DNA from: Phytophthora quininea
Lineage: Eukaryota > Oomycota > Peronosporomycetes > Peronosporales > Peronosporaceae
Direction: 5' to 3'
Length of the DNA stretch: 64,000 nucleotides
Assembly: GCA_011947345.1 (NCBI GenBank)
Contig: JAAVTG010001003.1
Span: forward strand, 248,001 to 312,000
The notes under the pieces were generated by a model. The model searched no databases, was not told where the DNA came from, and saw only the letters and a program-made list of their open reading frames with translations. Below are positions 35,191 to 45,843 of the stretch, piece after piece. A program made the position numbers and the translations under genes. Every line of letters begins with the position of its first letter. Position 1 is the first letter of the stretch.

Positions 35191-35344
35191 ACAATATTTT
35201 TAGCTGCTGATCGACTAAAGGCTTTTGAAAAGTGCCACGCCCACCACAACACGCTCGAGTGATGCAAATGACGCCTCTGTGGTCTCGTTTTGGAAAGGGC
35301 AACCAATGTAGAAAAAAGCAAAATGGAGATTTATTAGGTGTTCT

Positions 35345-35360
35345 AAACTTTAGGCGCACA
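35345..35360 (+). repeat. Tc1 inner direct repeat, left end
   Basis: AAACTTTAGGCGCACA core, 169 bp inside the outer repeat, same orientation. Probable second transposase-binding site. Confidence 0.75.
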
Positions 35361-35374
35361 TGCTAATCTCCAAC

Positions 35375-36378
35375 CTATTTGTCGATCGGACCGCCGTTTT
35401 TGATGACAACGTTAGCCATTCGGGTGGGCATGCCATCGACGAGATGCCGTAAGTAGCTTTGTTTGATGTTTTTCCAGCTACGAGTGATCTGAGCCTTCAA
35501 TTCTTCTTTAGAATCGAACTGCCGTCCACCTTCATACACAGACCACGCCAACTGCCCCCAAACGTTTTCTATCGGGTTCAAATCTGGACTTTTAGAAGGC
35601 CACTTCAGCTTACGGATACCCAGCGCCTCAATGTGAGCCTTAGTAAATCGTGATTCGTGAATAGATGCGTTATCTTGTTGAAAAATCGGTCCGGAAATGC
35701 CATGGTTTTCACGAAGGTTTTCGAGAAAAGGCGTAAGATACGCATCCAGCGTTTTAGTGTAGCATTCAGAGTTTTGTCTCCTCCAGAAAAGCGATCTGAG
35801 TTTTTCCAAAATAGTTCATGCCCACCCACACCATCACGCTTCCTCCCCCACTCGCTCGCTTCGAGAAAGTTCATGGTCGTTCCTGACGTCATGCCAGTAG
35901 TACTGGTAGCCGTCAGGGCCGTCCAAGTTAAATTTCTTTTCGTCACTGAAAACAATACGGCGCCAAATCCTGGTTTTACTTTAAAAATTTAGCGGCAAAA
36001 GCTGCTCGGGCGACCTTGTGGTGCGGCTTGATGGCCGGCGACGGTTTACGCTTGATCCACTTGGACAGTTTAGACGAATTGAGCAGCTTACGAATCGTAC
36101 TGGGACGTAGAACGCCATCGATCGCCTCCGACACGCGTTTGGAGGAAAACTTTTCACGGTGGCGAGTCGAAAAATTCGGCGGGCCATGCGCTGTGTGCAT
36201 TTAGCCTTCCTTCCGACCTTTTTGATGGTTTTCTAGCAGAACGAGACTTCAACACGTTTCGTACAGCATGTTCACTGCGCTTGAGCTCATGCGCGATCCA
36301 CCTGTTGCTTCTGCGGTCTCGGTGGTGAGCCAAAACGCGACCTTTCTCCTCCTCGGTCAACCTTGGCCCCCTTGGCAT
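35375..36378 (-). pseudogene. Tc1-like transposase (DD34E), frameshifted
   Basis: N-terminus MPRGPRLTEEEKGRVLAHHR with helix-turn-helix NRWIAHELKRSEHAVRNVLK, a second DNA-binding half (STIRKLLNSSKLSKWIKRK), then a DDE core: FSDEKKFNLDGPDG (in a frame change), FQQDNASIHES, and WPSKSPDLNPIENVWG. All three acidic residues can be seen. At least three frame changes (near 36190, 35980-35930, 35800) separate the pieces. If those are sequencing losses, the catalytic residues would be intact. About 330 residues, the normal length. Confidence 0.85.
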
Positions 36379-36498
36379 TTTGGAGAGCCCCCAAGCCTCA
36401 AGATTGTGGTCAGCAACGCCCCTTAAACAGGGGAACTAGTGGTGCAATTTTCAGCCAATAAAAAGCAGTAGTTCTTGCAAAATTGGCCCAATAAGCTA

Positions 36499-36514
36499 GT
36501 GCGCCTATAGTTTG
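36499..36514 (-). repeat. Tc1 inner direct repeat, right end
   Basis: Reverse-complement of the left inner core (GTGCGCCTATAGTTTG), 173 bp inside the outer repeat. Confidence 0.75.
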
Positions 36515-36671
36515 GAACACCCCCAAATCCGTCAATTTTTATCGTGTGACTGCAACAATTGTCGTACGCGCAAATACAATACAGGGCCGTGGGAAGCATC
36601 ACTTGAGCGTGTTCTGTGGGGTGTAGCGCTTTTCAAGACAGCTTCTGTCGAGCGGGAGAAACACATATCGA

Positions 36672-36698
36672 GTGCGCCTATAGTTAATAGCAGCACTG
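36672..36698 (-). repeat. Tc1 right terminal inverted repeat
   Basis: 27 bp ending CAGCACTG and followed by TA. Confidence 0.92.
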
Positions 36699-36849
36699 TA
36701 TACGAATTGGCGCTATGGTATTCAATTATGAGTGTTACTGTAGTATCTTGCCGGCTAACGGAACCAGAAACACGTGTTGGACTACGATGTGAATTACTTT
36801 GAGATTTCGGACTATGGATGGGATTTCCCTTATTGTATTTATTTTTACG

Positions 36850-38090
36850 GAGCACTGGTATGGAGATGATGGATGGGGATGTAGCTGTAGCTGTAGCTGC
36901 AGCAGTCCACGGCCACGCCGAAACAGTGGAGATGGTTTTCGCTCGCGTACGATGCCGCAACGAGCTCTATATGGCCTGGAAAGTATTAAATGTGTCTGCA
37001 GCTCGTGGACACCTGGAAATAGTGAAATTCGCGTCTGCGGTTCTCCAAAAGCATATCAACACCCTCGAATTTGCGCTCAGGGCAATACATAGTGATGCGC
37101 TCTCAACAGCAATCCACGGCGAGTATCTACATGTGGTGGAATTTCTTATCCGTTTGAAACATTTTCGATGGGACTACACTGAATGCTTCCAACAGGCCGT
37201 AGACGAGAATCAAGATAACATTGCAAGATTCATGTATGAGAACTTCGCAAACTACTTTGTGGGAGGTATTGAGGATGAATACCATAGTTTATTGGCCCAG
37301 CTAGCAAAATGATTGCAGCGAAATGCTTCCAGTATCGATAAGAAATTCAACGACGTCGTCATTCCAACCGAAAACTGCAGCGTGAAAGGCTTCACCAATC
37401 GATTCCACATCGAAAGCTTGATGATCGTATAAGTATTTTACTGCCTCCATGTGTCCGTCGCTTGTGAAGTTTTCGTGGAAGCGGTAGGAACAGGACTCAG
37501 CGATATGGTGTCGCTGTTGTGCCAGAAGCAAAGTGTGTCTCCACGATATTTAAACGTAGCGTTTGTCACCACGGGAAACGAAGATATTATGAAGGTGCTT
37601 CTTGGTACGAGACAGGTTCTTCGCGATTCAATTGCTAAAGGATTTCAGGGAGTAGCCAAGCAGGGATCTCTCGATATGATCGAGAATCTATATGACGTAC
37701 CCGCTGAAGCCGTCGCGAACGCTCTCTTGGATGTGGTTAAGCGTGGATGTATTACCGTTGTGAAGTGTTTATTCGCTCAGCAGCATACCTTTGCTTTTGA
37801 AATTGGTGAGGCTTTCAAGGATGCAGTGGAGATCGGGAAATTTAGAACGGTCGAAATGTTGGTTCATAGTTCCCAAGTATCGCAAGATATGAAGAACGAG
37901 GCACTGGTCCGTGCTGCTCGATATGGCCACCGTAGTGGAAGGAACTTCATAAAAACTCCAGCCGGTGGTCGAGAGAAGTTCTGGAACAAGCACTTCACGT
38001 TGCAAAAGACGCCAAGACAAAAGAATTCTACGCAGAAATCTTCGATGACCAAGCTTCATTCCCGAATTCTTTTACCCGGTGCAGCTTAAC
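36850..38090 (+). pseudogene. Ankyrin-type copy F with internal micro-inversion
   Basis: Truncated at the N-terminus (the family signature is missing; homology starts at MEMMDGDVAVAVAAAVHGHA). Repeats are well preserved: MAWKVLNVSAARGHLEIVKF, IHGEYLHVVEFLIRLKHFRW, then the frame stops at 37310. The next repeat is present on the opposite strand (37310-37466), after which the plus-strand frame resumes (VEAVGTGLSDMVSLLCQKQS) and runs to the family C-terminus (SQDMKNEALVRAARYGHRS) and a stop near 38089. Closest to copy E in order and wording of repeats. Confidence 0.8.
37310..37466 (-). other. Micro-inverted segment inside copy F
   Basis: On the minus strand this segment encodes SDGHMEAVKYLYDHQAFD and VVEFLIDTGSISLQS, the repeats missing from the plus-strand frame at exactly this point. 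Copy E has the same repeats in forward order (GYMEAVKYLFGHQ, KFLIDTGRILPQ). Breakpoints are good to about 10 bp. Confidence 0.88.
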
Positions 38091-38250
38091 GAGAAAAGCA
38101 TCGTCTAGCCGATCATGTTAAAGACTTCGTCAATCGCCTCCTTGGAAACGGATGAAGAAGTGAATCTTCAGACAAGCAATCCATGTTTATTCGTTTCAGC
38201 AGGAAGCATCTCAAATGATCCTGCGTCTTGTGCACTCTCTAACCACGAAA

Positions 38251-39857
38251 CTACCAGCCAGCGCCATCAATCTGCTTCAGCAGCGACTGGATGAAGGCAA
38301 CGCCGAATCCGGTAGAGCGCTCGTCGTCGCTAGTGAACACAGGGAAGGCCATGTCCACGTGCAGCCACTTGCCCGTCGACTCGAACTCGCCCAGGTGGTT
38401 GGCGATGAATTGACCAGCGCACGACACCTGCGCGTTGGCGCGGTTCTTGACCGAATTCTTCATGTCCGCAACGGTGCTCTTGAACTCTGTGCGGTAGAAT
38501 TCTGGCGCGTACGGCATGGGGTGGACGAGGTCGCCCGACACCTTGCCAGCCTTCACGGCGAGCGTCTCTAGCTCTTCATTGTTCGAGTAGATGGCGCCGA
38601 TACGTTGGCCTGTGCTAATTCCCTGCGCACCCGTCAACGTCGCCATGTCCACGATCACCTTGGGGTTCAGGTGTTTGACGGCGTACGCTACACCGTCAGC
38701 CAGTACGAGACGACCCTCAGCATCAGTGTTGTTCACTTCTACCGTCTTACCAGAGTACATGACCAGCACGTCATCCACACGGGTAGACTCGGGTCCGACC
38801 GAGTTCTCGGCAACACACAGTACTACATGCAATGGGGTCTGATCGGTCGTGTTCCTAGCGTGGCAGGCCGCTTCGAACGCCGCCAAAAGCGACGCTGCTC
38901 CGCCCATGTCGCGCTTCATGCCGACCATAATGCCGCCCGTCTTTATGGACAGACCTCCCGTGTCGAAGACGATTCCTTTGCCGACCATCGCCACGCCTGG
39001 AGCGGCGGTGGCGTCCACTCCTTCCGGCATGTGACTCAGACAGACCAGCGCCGGCTTGTGCGCCGCCGCTTTGCCAACTCCGTAGATGCCTCCAAACCCT
39101 TTTTCCTTCAGTTCTTCGCCCTGGATCACCGTTGCTTTCGAGTTGGTTCTCTTAGCAACCGCAAGAGCTTCGGCAATGAATGCATCCGAGTGCAGCTCAT
39201 TAGCAGGAGCGTCCACTAGTCTCGTCGCTAGTTGAATGGCATCCGCAGTGTGCTGCACGAGTTTGGTCTCGTCAGCAGTCAGAGGCGTCTGGTAGACCAC
39301 CTCCAGCTTGTCCTGCTCCTTGGGGAGCTCTCAGCCGGTAGGGCGTTGGTTTTCTTGAGCTTGTGGTTGTATAGCGGCGCAGCACGAGCCACGGCAGCTC
39401 CCGCAGCGAACCACGTATCAGTGTGGCCTGGCAGCATTAGCACCACCAGCACCACTTCGTCAGGAGTCTGATCAGCGTCCCGTTTAGTTAACAGGGCGCT
39501 GTGGCTCTTGACGAAGCTATGGATAGCGTGGGGTCTCGCCAACGTGTTGGAGCGAGACACCTGCGTCGGTAGGGCGTGCAGAGTCACGTGGAGGGCGTCA
39601 GCACCCGTGTCGCGACTCAGCAAAAGCTGCTGCGTGGCTCCGGCGTCTGCGGAGGGGCTGAGATGGTCCAAAGCGTGCTGTAGCAGCAGAGGGTTGCCTC
39701 CGGCGAAGGACACGCCATTGGGGGACGACGCGGAGGCCAAAGTTTGCTGCAGGAAGCTGTTGCTCTGGCCCTGCTGCTGCAGCGTCTCGACGGAGCCGAC
39801 GACGAGGACGCGATTCACGCGCTTCTGTAGAGACGAGAGGGTGGCGAAGCGCACCAT
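38251..39857 (-). CDS. M17 leucyl aminopeptidase-type metallopeptidase
   Basis: ATG at 39857; stop at 38251; about 535 residues with one -1 frame change near 39335. The C-terminal catalytic domain has the M17 signature NTDAEGRLVLADGVAY, metal/active-site lysine in GKGIVFDTGGLSIK, and VDMATLTGAQ. It removes N-terminal residues from peptides using two metal ions. The N-terminal half (about residues 1-185) is the divergent macro-like domain of the family. Divergent copy type (NPEPL1-like) cannot be excluded. Neighbouring bc1 subunit is unrelated in function. Confidence 0.93.
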
Positions 39858-40128
39858 GGGGAGGACGTTTAGTGCTTGGGCTTGCTAGTTCGGCGACGGA
39901 TTGAAGACTGAAGGATGCGACAGTAAGATCGGGTCGCCGAGGAGGGATGGCATGGATGAGAATGAAATTAGGCATTAGGTTGATGAGTTTGTGGGGACGA
40001 CACCCCGTCGATTGCAAATCCGTGAGAGAGACCGTGAACTTGTTGCGTTGCTCTTGTGTGAGCTCTGCGTTTTTCATCGAGTTCCGACGCACACAACAAG
40101 CCGTCGAAGTCGTCTCCAAACCGCCCAT

Positions 40129-40379
40129 TCAACTCCAGTGCTTGCGGTGGTCCTTGTCGTTGGCGGCATTCCCCAGGCGATGGTCCCAAACAAAAGCAGC
40201 ACTGACGGCACGAGCACGAGACCGTTCTCCCGGACCTTGCGCAGCGTCTTGAACGGCAGCGTGGTGATCAGAGTGCGCGTCGGGTGCTGTTCGTACGGCG
40301 AGAGATGGCGCGTCACGCGGTCCGTCTGATACGCCGTCTTCTTCCACCAGTTGATCATCTCTCGCCCGGGCCCCGCCAT
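40129..40379 (-). CDS. Cytochrome bc1 complex subunit 8 (UQCRQ/QCR8-like)
   Basis: Small protein of about 83 residues, starting MAGPGREMINWWKK at 40379. HLSPYEQ, then LRKVREN and VPSVLLLFGTIAWG match the subunit 8 pattern (SLSPFEQ, RRIRES, VPxxxxFYLIYTWG) with its single membrane helix. One -1 change at a G run near 40171 restores the end GNAANDKDHRKHWS. It would sit in complex III of the inner mitochondrial membrane and bind ubiquinone-site subunits. Confidence 0.83.
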
Positions 40380-40639
40380 CTTGTCGCTGTCGTTCGCAAA
40401 GACTTTGGTCGATAGGCAGCAAATTGAACTGTGGCGGCGGTCCCAGTGGTGCACGTTAGAAATGTATTGACACAGCAACATGCTGACGCGTGCGAGGGCG
40501 ATGGGCGCTCGATTGCGCCGCCCCAAGCCGGCACAATCGGCAGCTGATTGGCTCAGCCAGTTGCAGTTCCAAACTGTCCGCAGGTCTACACGATCAATTG
40601 AGGAGAAGCCTGCCGGCTACTACGAAGCCATTCGTGATG

Positions 40640-41440
40640 GTCTAGACGATAGCGAACGGTGCTTGAGCAGCCAGTCGATAACCTCTCCGCTTAGAGAAAC
40701 GCTTCACCTTATACAGAATCTCCGCCAGTAGCCACCGCGGTTCAATTGACTCGGGATGTCCGTGTCTTCAACCAAGTACTGCAACCTTGTACAGAAGCAT
40801 GCCGATCTCTGCGATACGCGTTGCAGCAAATGCTTCATTCAGAGCGTGAAATGATATGCGATCCTTGTTCAATAGGAATGTCACTACATCCAAGCATCCA
40901 CAGCGAGCTACAGACGCGAAAGCTTCGTCAAATGACTGGGTGCGACATAATACAACAATGGATCAGGAATCAATTCGTATAGCAGTTCAATGGTAGGGCC
41001 CTGGCTTATCTTCACTGCTTGATCAGCGGCTTTCCCAACATCCCAGTGAAAAACCGTGGGGCCGAGCAAAATCTTCAGCACGTCCAAGTTTCCGTTCGAA
41101 ATGACGAGTGACAGGGCCGAGCTGTGCTCGTGAATACCAAAACTACCGCATACCTCTTTCACTTTTTCAGTCACCGACTCCACCACGTCTGCGAATCCAC
41201 AAGCCACTGCAACGTCCAATACGTTGCATGCTTGGTCCACATTGTCGCTTAGAAAAGGTGGTGCAGCCCAGAGAAGTTCCACACAGTGGAGACGACCGTT
41301 GGAGGCAGCTGCCACTGCAGCTTCGTTGTTGCTTGGCAGTCGGGTCTACTGAGTAGCTGTTTCAGAGGTGCCCAGCGCTAGCAGCCTTGAGCGTAACCTC
41401 CATAACTGGCATCAATTGCGAGCACACCTTGCTCGAACGG
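40640..41440 (-). pseudogene. Ankyrin-type copy G (tandem array, broken)
   Basis: Closest to intact copy H but missing its extreme N-terminus and most later repeats. It reads AAVAAASNGRLHCVELLWAA, VLDVAVACGFADVVESV, SNGNLDVLKILLGPTVFHWD, then in another frame DEAFASVARCGCLDVVTFLL and ALNEAFAATRIAEIGMLLYK. In-frame stops occur (near 41420 and 40785). It lies directly 3' of copy H on the same strand. Confidence 0.72.
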
Positions 41441-41468
41441 TGGTAGCTAAAGATCGAACGGTAGTAGC

Positions 41469-43256
41469 TTATGCTCGAATTTGCTTACTCAAAGCAGACT
41501 TAATCTTCTCGTTGGTCGCGACTTCAAGCGCTCGCATCAAGGCATCCTGGGACCAATTTCCACACGAGGAGACAAACTTTAACGCACCGCTTCGTCCACG
41601 TTGAGCAACAGAGATCAGTGCCTCGTTCTTCGCGTCTTGCGAGACGTTTGGGTTGCTCATCAGCAGGTGCGCCACAGCGAAATTGCCTACCCACGCGGCA
41701 TGCCCAAACACACTCTCAATCACTTCAGGAGGAGGCTTCTGGTAGCTGTACAACATGATTGGGATCCGAGCAATCTTGCGTTTAGAGGCAAGAACGAAGC
41801 CGTTCGTGACTGCCTCGGACGGAAGTTGCCGATGATAAAGCAGCCAGTCTACAACCCTTTCATGGCCGCGGCTAACAGCTCTTGTGAATGCCTCTGTGGC
41901 CACATCATCCGAAATGCACGTTTCATTTCCTATGATCTCGATAATACCGTAGAAGCCCTTTCCAGCAGCAGCTATAAAAGCATCGACGATTGCTTCAGAT
42001 GGGAAGCAGTTCGCGCGGTGTAGAAGTTTGACCAGTGTATGATCCCCGCAGCCAGCAGCATCCACTGCCGCCCGAGCCGTCACTTCACGTGGGATTTCTT
42101 CTATGTCGAGCAGGAATTGTATAATCTTCAAGCGTTTTTCATCGGACCCACACCGTTTCCGGACAGGTTGAAACACTTGAGCAATAGACTCATTCGAGAT
42201 GCACTTGGAGCTGTACAACAGCTGACTCGTTTCCACAGTACGCGTTGCCACAAATGCCTCGTTCAGAGCGTTGGTTGAAGCGCGATGCTTCTCGTACAGG
42301 AATTTCACTACAGCTATGAGTTCGGATCGAGCAGCAGCCACGAAAGCCTGGTTAAACATCTCCGTCGAGATGTTTCCGGTATTGTATAGGAACTGAACAA
42401 TATCCGCGTACCCTTTCGTTGCTGCCATTACGAACGCGTTCCCAACATCCGCTGCCTTCCAAAGGCCATGGTCGTAGACGTACTTGACACTGCTGGTGTA
42501 TTCTCCACGTGTTACGCGCACGAGCAGCGACAAGCTTTTCTCGTCGGTGCTTCTGTTCGCGATGGCGTCATACCCACGAAGTAGCTGGTGAATCAGCTGC
42601 ACAATGGCGTCCTGTCCTGCTGCCACAGCTTGGTCAGTTGCTTTTCCGATACTCCAGCGGAAGATCATCGGGTTAAACAGCACTTTCACCACGTCCAAAT
42701 GTCCGCCAGAAATGGCGTTCGAGAGCGAAGAGCTGTTGTTTGATGTAATAATTTGAGAATGCCACGTCTTCCTTGCTATCTGGTCTGCTACGAATGCCAC
42801 CACGTCTGCAAACCCGCGCGCTGCTGCAGCGTCCAGAACTTTGCAAAACTCTCCTCTGATGTCGCCCCGGTATCTGGCCTGTTGAAGATATGGGTCGCTA
42901 TAAAGGAGCTTTACACAGTGGAGGTGGCCATGGGAGGCCGCTGCAACCGCAGCTTCCTCCACTGCATAGCTGTACGATCTGTTAAGTAATTGCTGCAGCC
43001 AATGCAGGCGGCCATCGCCAGCAGCCTTGACAACAGCCTCTAGAGGAGGCATCAGTAGGTCCTCCAGAACTTCGACTACGTGCGATAACCCGTCAAAGAT
43101 CTGAGCGGGTAGACATTGCTGGAGCAGCAAGTAGCGATCACTGGCAGGAACCCCGTCGTGATACTGTTGACTTTCTTTGTCAATGCGAGCGCGCTTGGGC
43201 GTGGGCTCAGCGGCGGCGCACCACTGGTCAGACTCGCACAGCCGCTTGAGGTTCAT
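41469..43256 (-). CDS. Ankyrin-type repeat protein, intact copy H
   Basis: The only unbroken member here: 595 residues from ATG 43256. An N-terminal basic motif (TPKRARIDKE, about residues 18-27) is a likely nuclear signal. The family signature follows (CLPAQIFDGLSHVVEVL, LLMPPLEAVVKAA, residues about 50-80). Then about 13 helix-pair repeats of 30-35 residues, such as ISGGHLDVVKVLFNPMIFRW, ATKGYADIVQFLYNTGNIST and AGKGFYGIIEIIGNETCISD. The C-terminal cap reads KNEALISVAQRGRSGALKF and ends with a basic helix. Ankyrin TPLH is missing, so similarity is structural. Role probably protein binding; partners unknown. Flanked by broken copies G and I. Confidence 0.88.
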   Translation of the reverse strand: MNLKRLCESDQWCAAAEPTPKRARIDKESQQYHDGVPASDRYLLLQQCLPAQIFDGLSHVVEVLEDLLMPPLEAVVKAAGDGRLHWLQQLLNRSYSYAVEEAAVAAASHGHLHCVKLLYSDPYLQQARYRGDIRGEFCKVLDAAAARGFADVVAFVADQIARKTWHSQIITSNNSSSLSNAISGGHLDVVKVLFNPMIFRWSIGKATDQAVAAGQDAIVQLIHQLLRGYDAIANRSTDEKSLSLLVRVTRGEYTSSVKYVYDHGLWKAADVGNAFVMAATKGYADIVQFLYNTGNISTEMFNQAFVAAARSELIAVVKFLYEKHRASTNALNEAFVATRTVETSQLLYSSKCISNESIAQVFQPVRKRCGSDEKRLKIIQFLLDIEEIPREVTARAAVDAAGCGDHTLVKLLHRANCFPSEAIVDAFIAAAGKGFYGIIEIIGNETCISDDVATEAFTRAVSRGHERVVDWLLYHRQLPSEAVTNGFVLASKRKIARIPIMLYSYQKPPPEVIESVFGHAAWVGNFAVAHLLMSNPNVSQDAKNEALISVAQRGRSGALKFVSSCGNWSQDALMRALEVATNEKIKSALSKQIRA

Positions 43257-43329
43257 CTCCGATCTTGGCTACTCGATCTTGAGAAAGATTTTCGAACTAC
43301 CAAACGGAAATCAATTTTCATTTTAAACT

Positions 43330-45378
43330 AAAAACTTCCAACACAATAACCTCAACCACCTGCGCTCCACAATCAATAGTACGCAATTCACGAACCTTCT
43401 TGGTCAGAGCTTTCTTAATCTTTTCGTTGCGAGCAACTTCGAGTGCTCTCTTGCAAGCCCAATTTCCTCTGAAGGAGACAAACTTTACCGTACCATCTCG
43501 CACACACCGCACCGCAGCGACAAGAGCTTCGTTCTTGGTGTCTTGCGATATTCGTGGATTGCCAAAGATCAAATGGGCCGCTGCCAAATGACCCGTACGC
43601 GCAGTCTGCTCAAACAGATCGTCGATCGCTTCAGACGAAGCCAGATGATCGCCGTACAACACCTTTGCAACGCGAGTGTGGACCTGTTTAGCGGCAGCCA
43701 TGAAGGCTTACGTAGCGGTCTTGGTCGCAACACGATAATGGTCGAGCAACCACTAGATGATCTTATCCCGGCAGCTTTCACGAAACCTTTAGCGATCGTC
43801 GCTTCCGAGATACGCTCGTCGCTACCAATGATTTCTACTACATCCCCGAAGCATTCGCATGCAGCCGTGGCAAGTGCACCGTTGAGCGTCTTCAGATAAG
43901 CAGTGCGCGTCGTGCAACACCTTGGTCATGTACTTGTCGCCGTAGTTAGCTGCGTCCACAGCGCCCTTGGCTGTTAGCTCTGTCGGGACAGTAGTGTCCT
44001 CAATCAAGAAGTTTATGATCTCTGTATGCTCTGTGGTATGTCCATAGGTACTCCATGGCTGCCGCAACGACACAGGATGAAAACCTCAGTGATACACTCA
44101 ATTGAAATGAGTTTCTGATTGTACAGCAGTCAGCTAGTTTCCACGCGAGGAGTGGCAACCAATGCCTAGTTTAGAGTTTGCACCGACACACGCCGCTTTT
44201 TGAACAAGAACGCCACCACGTTGTTACATATCGAGCCAGCAGCAGCAAAGGCTCTACCAAAGCACTCTGGCGTGATACTATCGACCTCGTAAAGGAATTG
44301 AATGATATCCACGCGAAGTAGGCTGCGGCTCATTACTGGGCCCAGTTGCTTAAGCTTCGCCTGTCGTCTTCCTGGACTGCCCAGATGGGCAGGTAAGACG
44401 CGATGATGGGGAAAGAGTTTGTGGTACAAGAGGCCTCGAGCCGAGACTCTCTCCGCAGTTTGGGATTTACCCGCAAGAGACCCAAGCAGGTATCATAGTA
44501 TATGTTGGTGCTTTGGGAGTTCCAGCTCCCACGTCGGTGCTCAGTGTGTCTTGGAATCCTCGACCTACTACACCACGTTTCGATTACTTGCTGCCGCCAC
44601 GAAAGCGCGGCCAATATCCTCGTTATCCCATACTCCGCGCTCGTACAGATATTTTACACTGTCCACGTACTCATGACCTGCCATGTACACCAGTAATGTA
44701 TGTCTTTCCTGTAGCATTCCCGTGGGCGTAATACTCTGGAAAGCTCTGGTGAATCAGCTCGACGATAGACGTCTGTCCTTTCGAGATCGCTCGGTGAGAA
44801 GCACACGCGATATTCCAGTGAAACTTTGGGTCGAGTATTATCTTGACAACTTCCAAATGACTGTCAGAGATGGCAGCTAAGGGAGGCATCATGGTTTACC
44901 ATACACAGCATTCCGACCACGAACGCGACGACTTCGGTGAAACCTCGCGCAGCTGCAGCTTCCAAGACTTTGTCATTGCGTCAGGATTTGTAACTTTTAT
45001 CGTAGAGTAAAATACCTCACAGTGGAGGTGGCCATTGGCAGCGGCTGCAACAGCAGCCTCCTTGCTGGCATGGCACCCATGTCTATTGAGTAGTTGTTGG
45101 AGCCATGCATGTCGCCCAGTTCGAGCAGCCTTGACTGTGGCTTCCAAGGGTGGCATCAACAGGTCGCCAAGGATCTCCACGACGTGGGGAAATCCGTCCA
45201 CGAACTGCAGAGGAAGACACCACTGTATCAGTTTCGCGCTCAGAACGACGTTGTCATGACGTCGACACTCACCATCAGTGCGAGCGCGCTTGATGGTGTT
45301 ACATCGGCCAAGCTCGAGCAGTTGCTTACGGCCAATCGTTGGATTTCTTTTCGACGACTTTACTGTGCCAAATGACAA
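43330..45378 (-). pseudogene. Ankyrin-type copy I (tandem array, broken)
   Basis: Starts at 45378 with the same layout as copy H: TIKRARTDGE near residue 31, CLPLQFVDGFPHVVEIL, LLMPPLEATVKAA, and KEAAVAAAANGHLHC. Later pieces are scattered: ISDSHLEVVKIILDPKFHWN (44870), LTAKGAVDAANYGDKYMTKV (43980), and the C-terminal cap NEALVAAVRCVRDGTVKFVS (43500). Multiple frame changes and stops break it. Clearly a tandem duplicate of H. Confidence 0.8.
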
Positions 45379-45435
45379 AGACTATTTTCTTTTGGGCCGT
45401 CGTTGGAATCCGACGGTTGATAATCTTCACACTAC

Positions 45436-45453
45436 ACATCACCATGACGAAGG
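45436..45453 (+). repeat. Target-site duplication, left copy
   Basis: ACATCACCATGACGAAGG, identical to 45826-45843, flanks the second LINE fragment. Confidence 0.85.
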
Positions 45454-45825
45454 GAGAGAGAGCGGAAGGTAGTCTATTTAACGTTTAGTTATTAGTCTCC
45501 TTGATGCAGCTTCAATCGACGTAGCATCGTTGGTTCCCTCGTCTTGGGCCGCTTGAAAACGTACGACAGTTTCCGGTCGGGAGCTTCAGGCATGCTATCC
45601 AGACAGTCCACGACCAGTCTGAGATATATTCCTTGCATCCTGCTTTGTGGTCTGTGTGCTTCTTTCCAAGTAACAGCATGTATTTGCCTTAAGCATTTTC
45701 CCCACATACTCTTCACTTGGTGTTGCGCCGTCCACGTCTTGCCTTCATGTACTGTGCTGTTGCGGGTCTGCCAAAGCAAGGTTATCGCTATACTGCACAT
45801 AGCCCACCACATTCGTTGGGCCGAA
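45454..45825 (-). mobile_element. 5'-truncated LINE fragment
   Basis: 372 bp encoding on the minus strand a LINE ORF2 C-terminal tail (WWAMCSIAITLLWQTRNSTV, then LRLVVDCLDSMPEAPDRKLS) similar in pattern to the tail of the LINE at 25446. Flanked by a perfect 18-bp duplication. It sits between the ankyrin array and the gene at 45989, about 150 bp before its ATG. Confidence 0.8.
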
Positions 45826-45843
45826 ACATCACCATGACGAAGG
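45826..45843 (+). repeat. Target-site duplication, right copy
   Basis: Second copy of ACATCACCATGACGAAGG. Confidence 0.85.

Larger units (their letters stand above)
35164..36698 (-). mobile_element. Tc1/mariner element with IR/DR-type ends
   Basis: A 1,535-bp element. The 27-bp terminal inverted repeats (35164-35190 and 36672-36698) match at 26 of 27 positions and begin CAGTGCTGCTATTAAC on the right copy, CAATGCTG on the left. TA lies immediately outside at 35162-35163 and 36699-36700. Each end also holds an inner copy of the AACTATAGGCGCAC core about 170 bp inside and in the same orientation, as in IR/DR Tc1 elements. Confidence 0.93.

Noticed and set aside
35336..36522. A second, smaller transposon nested within the Tc1 (inner inverted repeats GGTGTTC...)
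   Set aside because: The inner repeats share the outer core in the same orientation at equal spacing and lack TA duplications on both sides, so they are IR/DR binding sites, not another element's ends.
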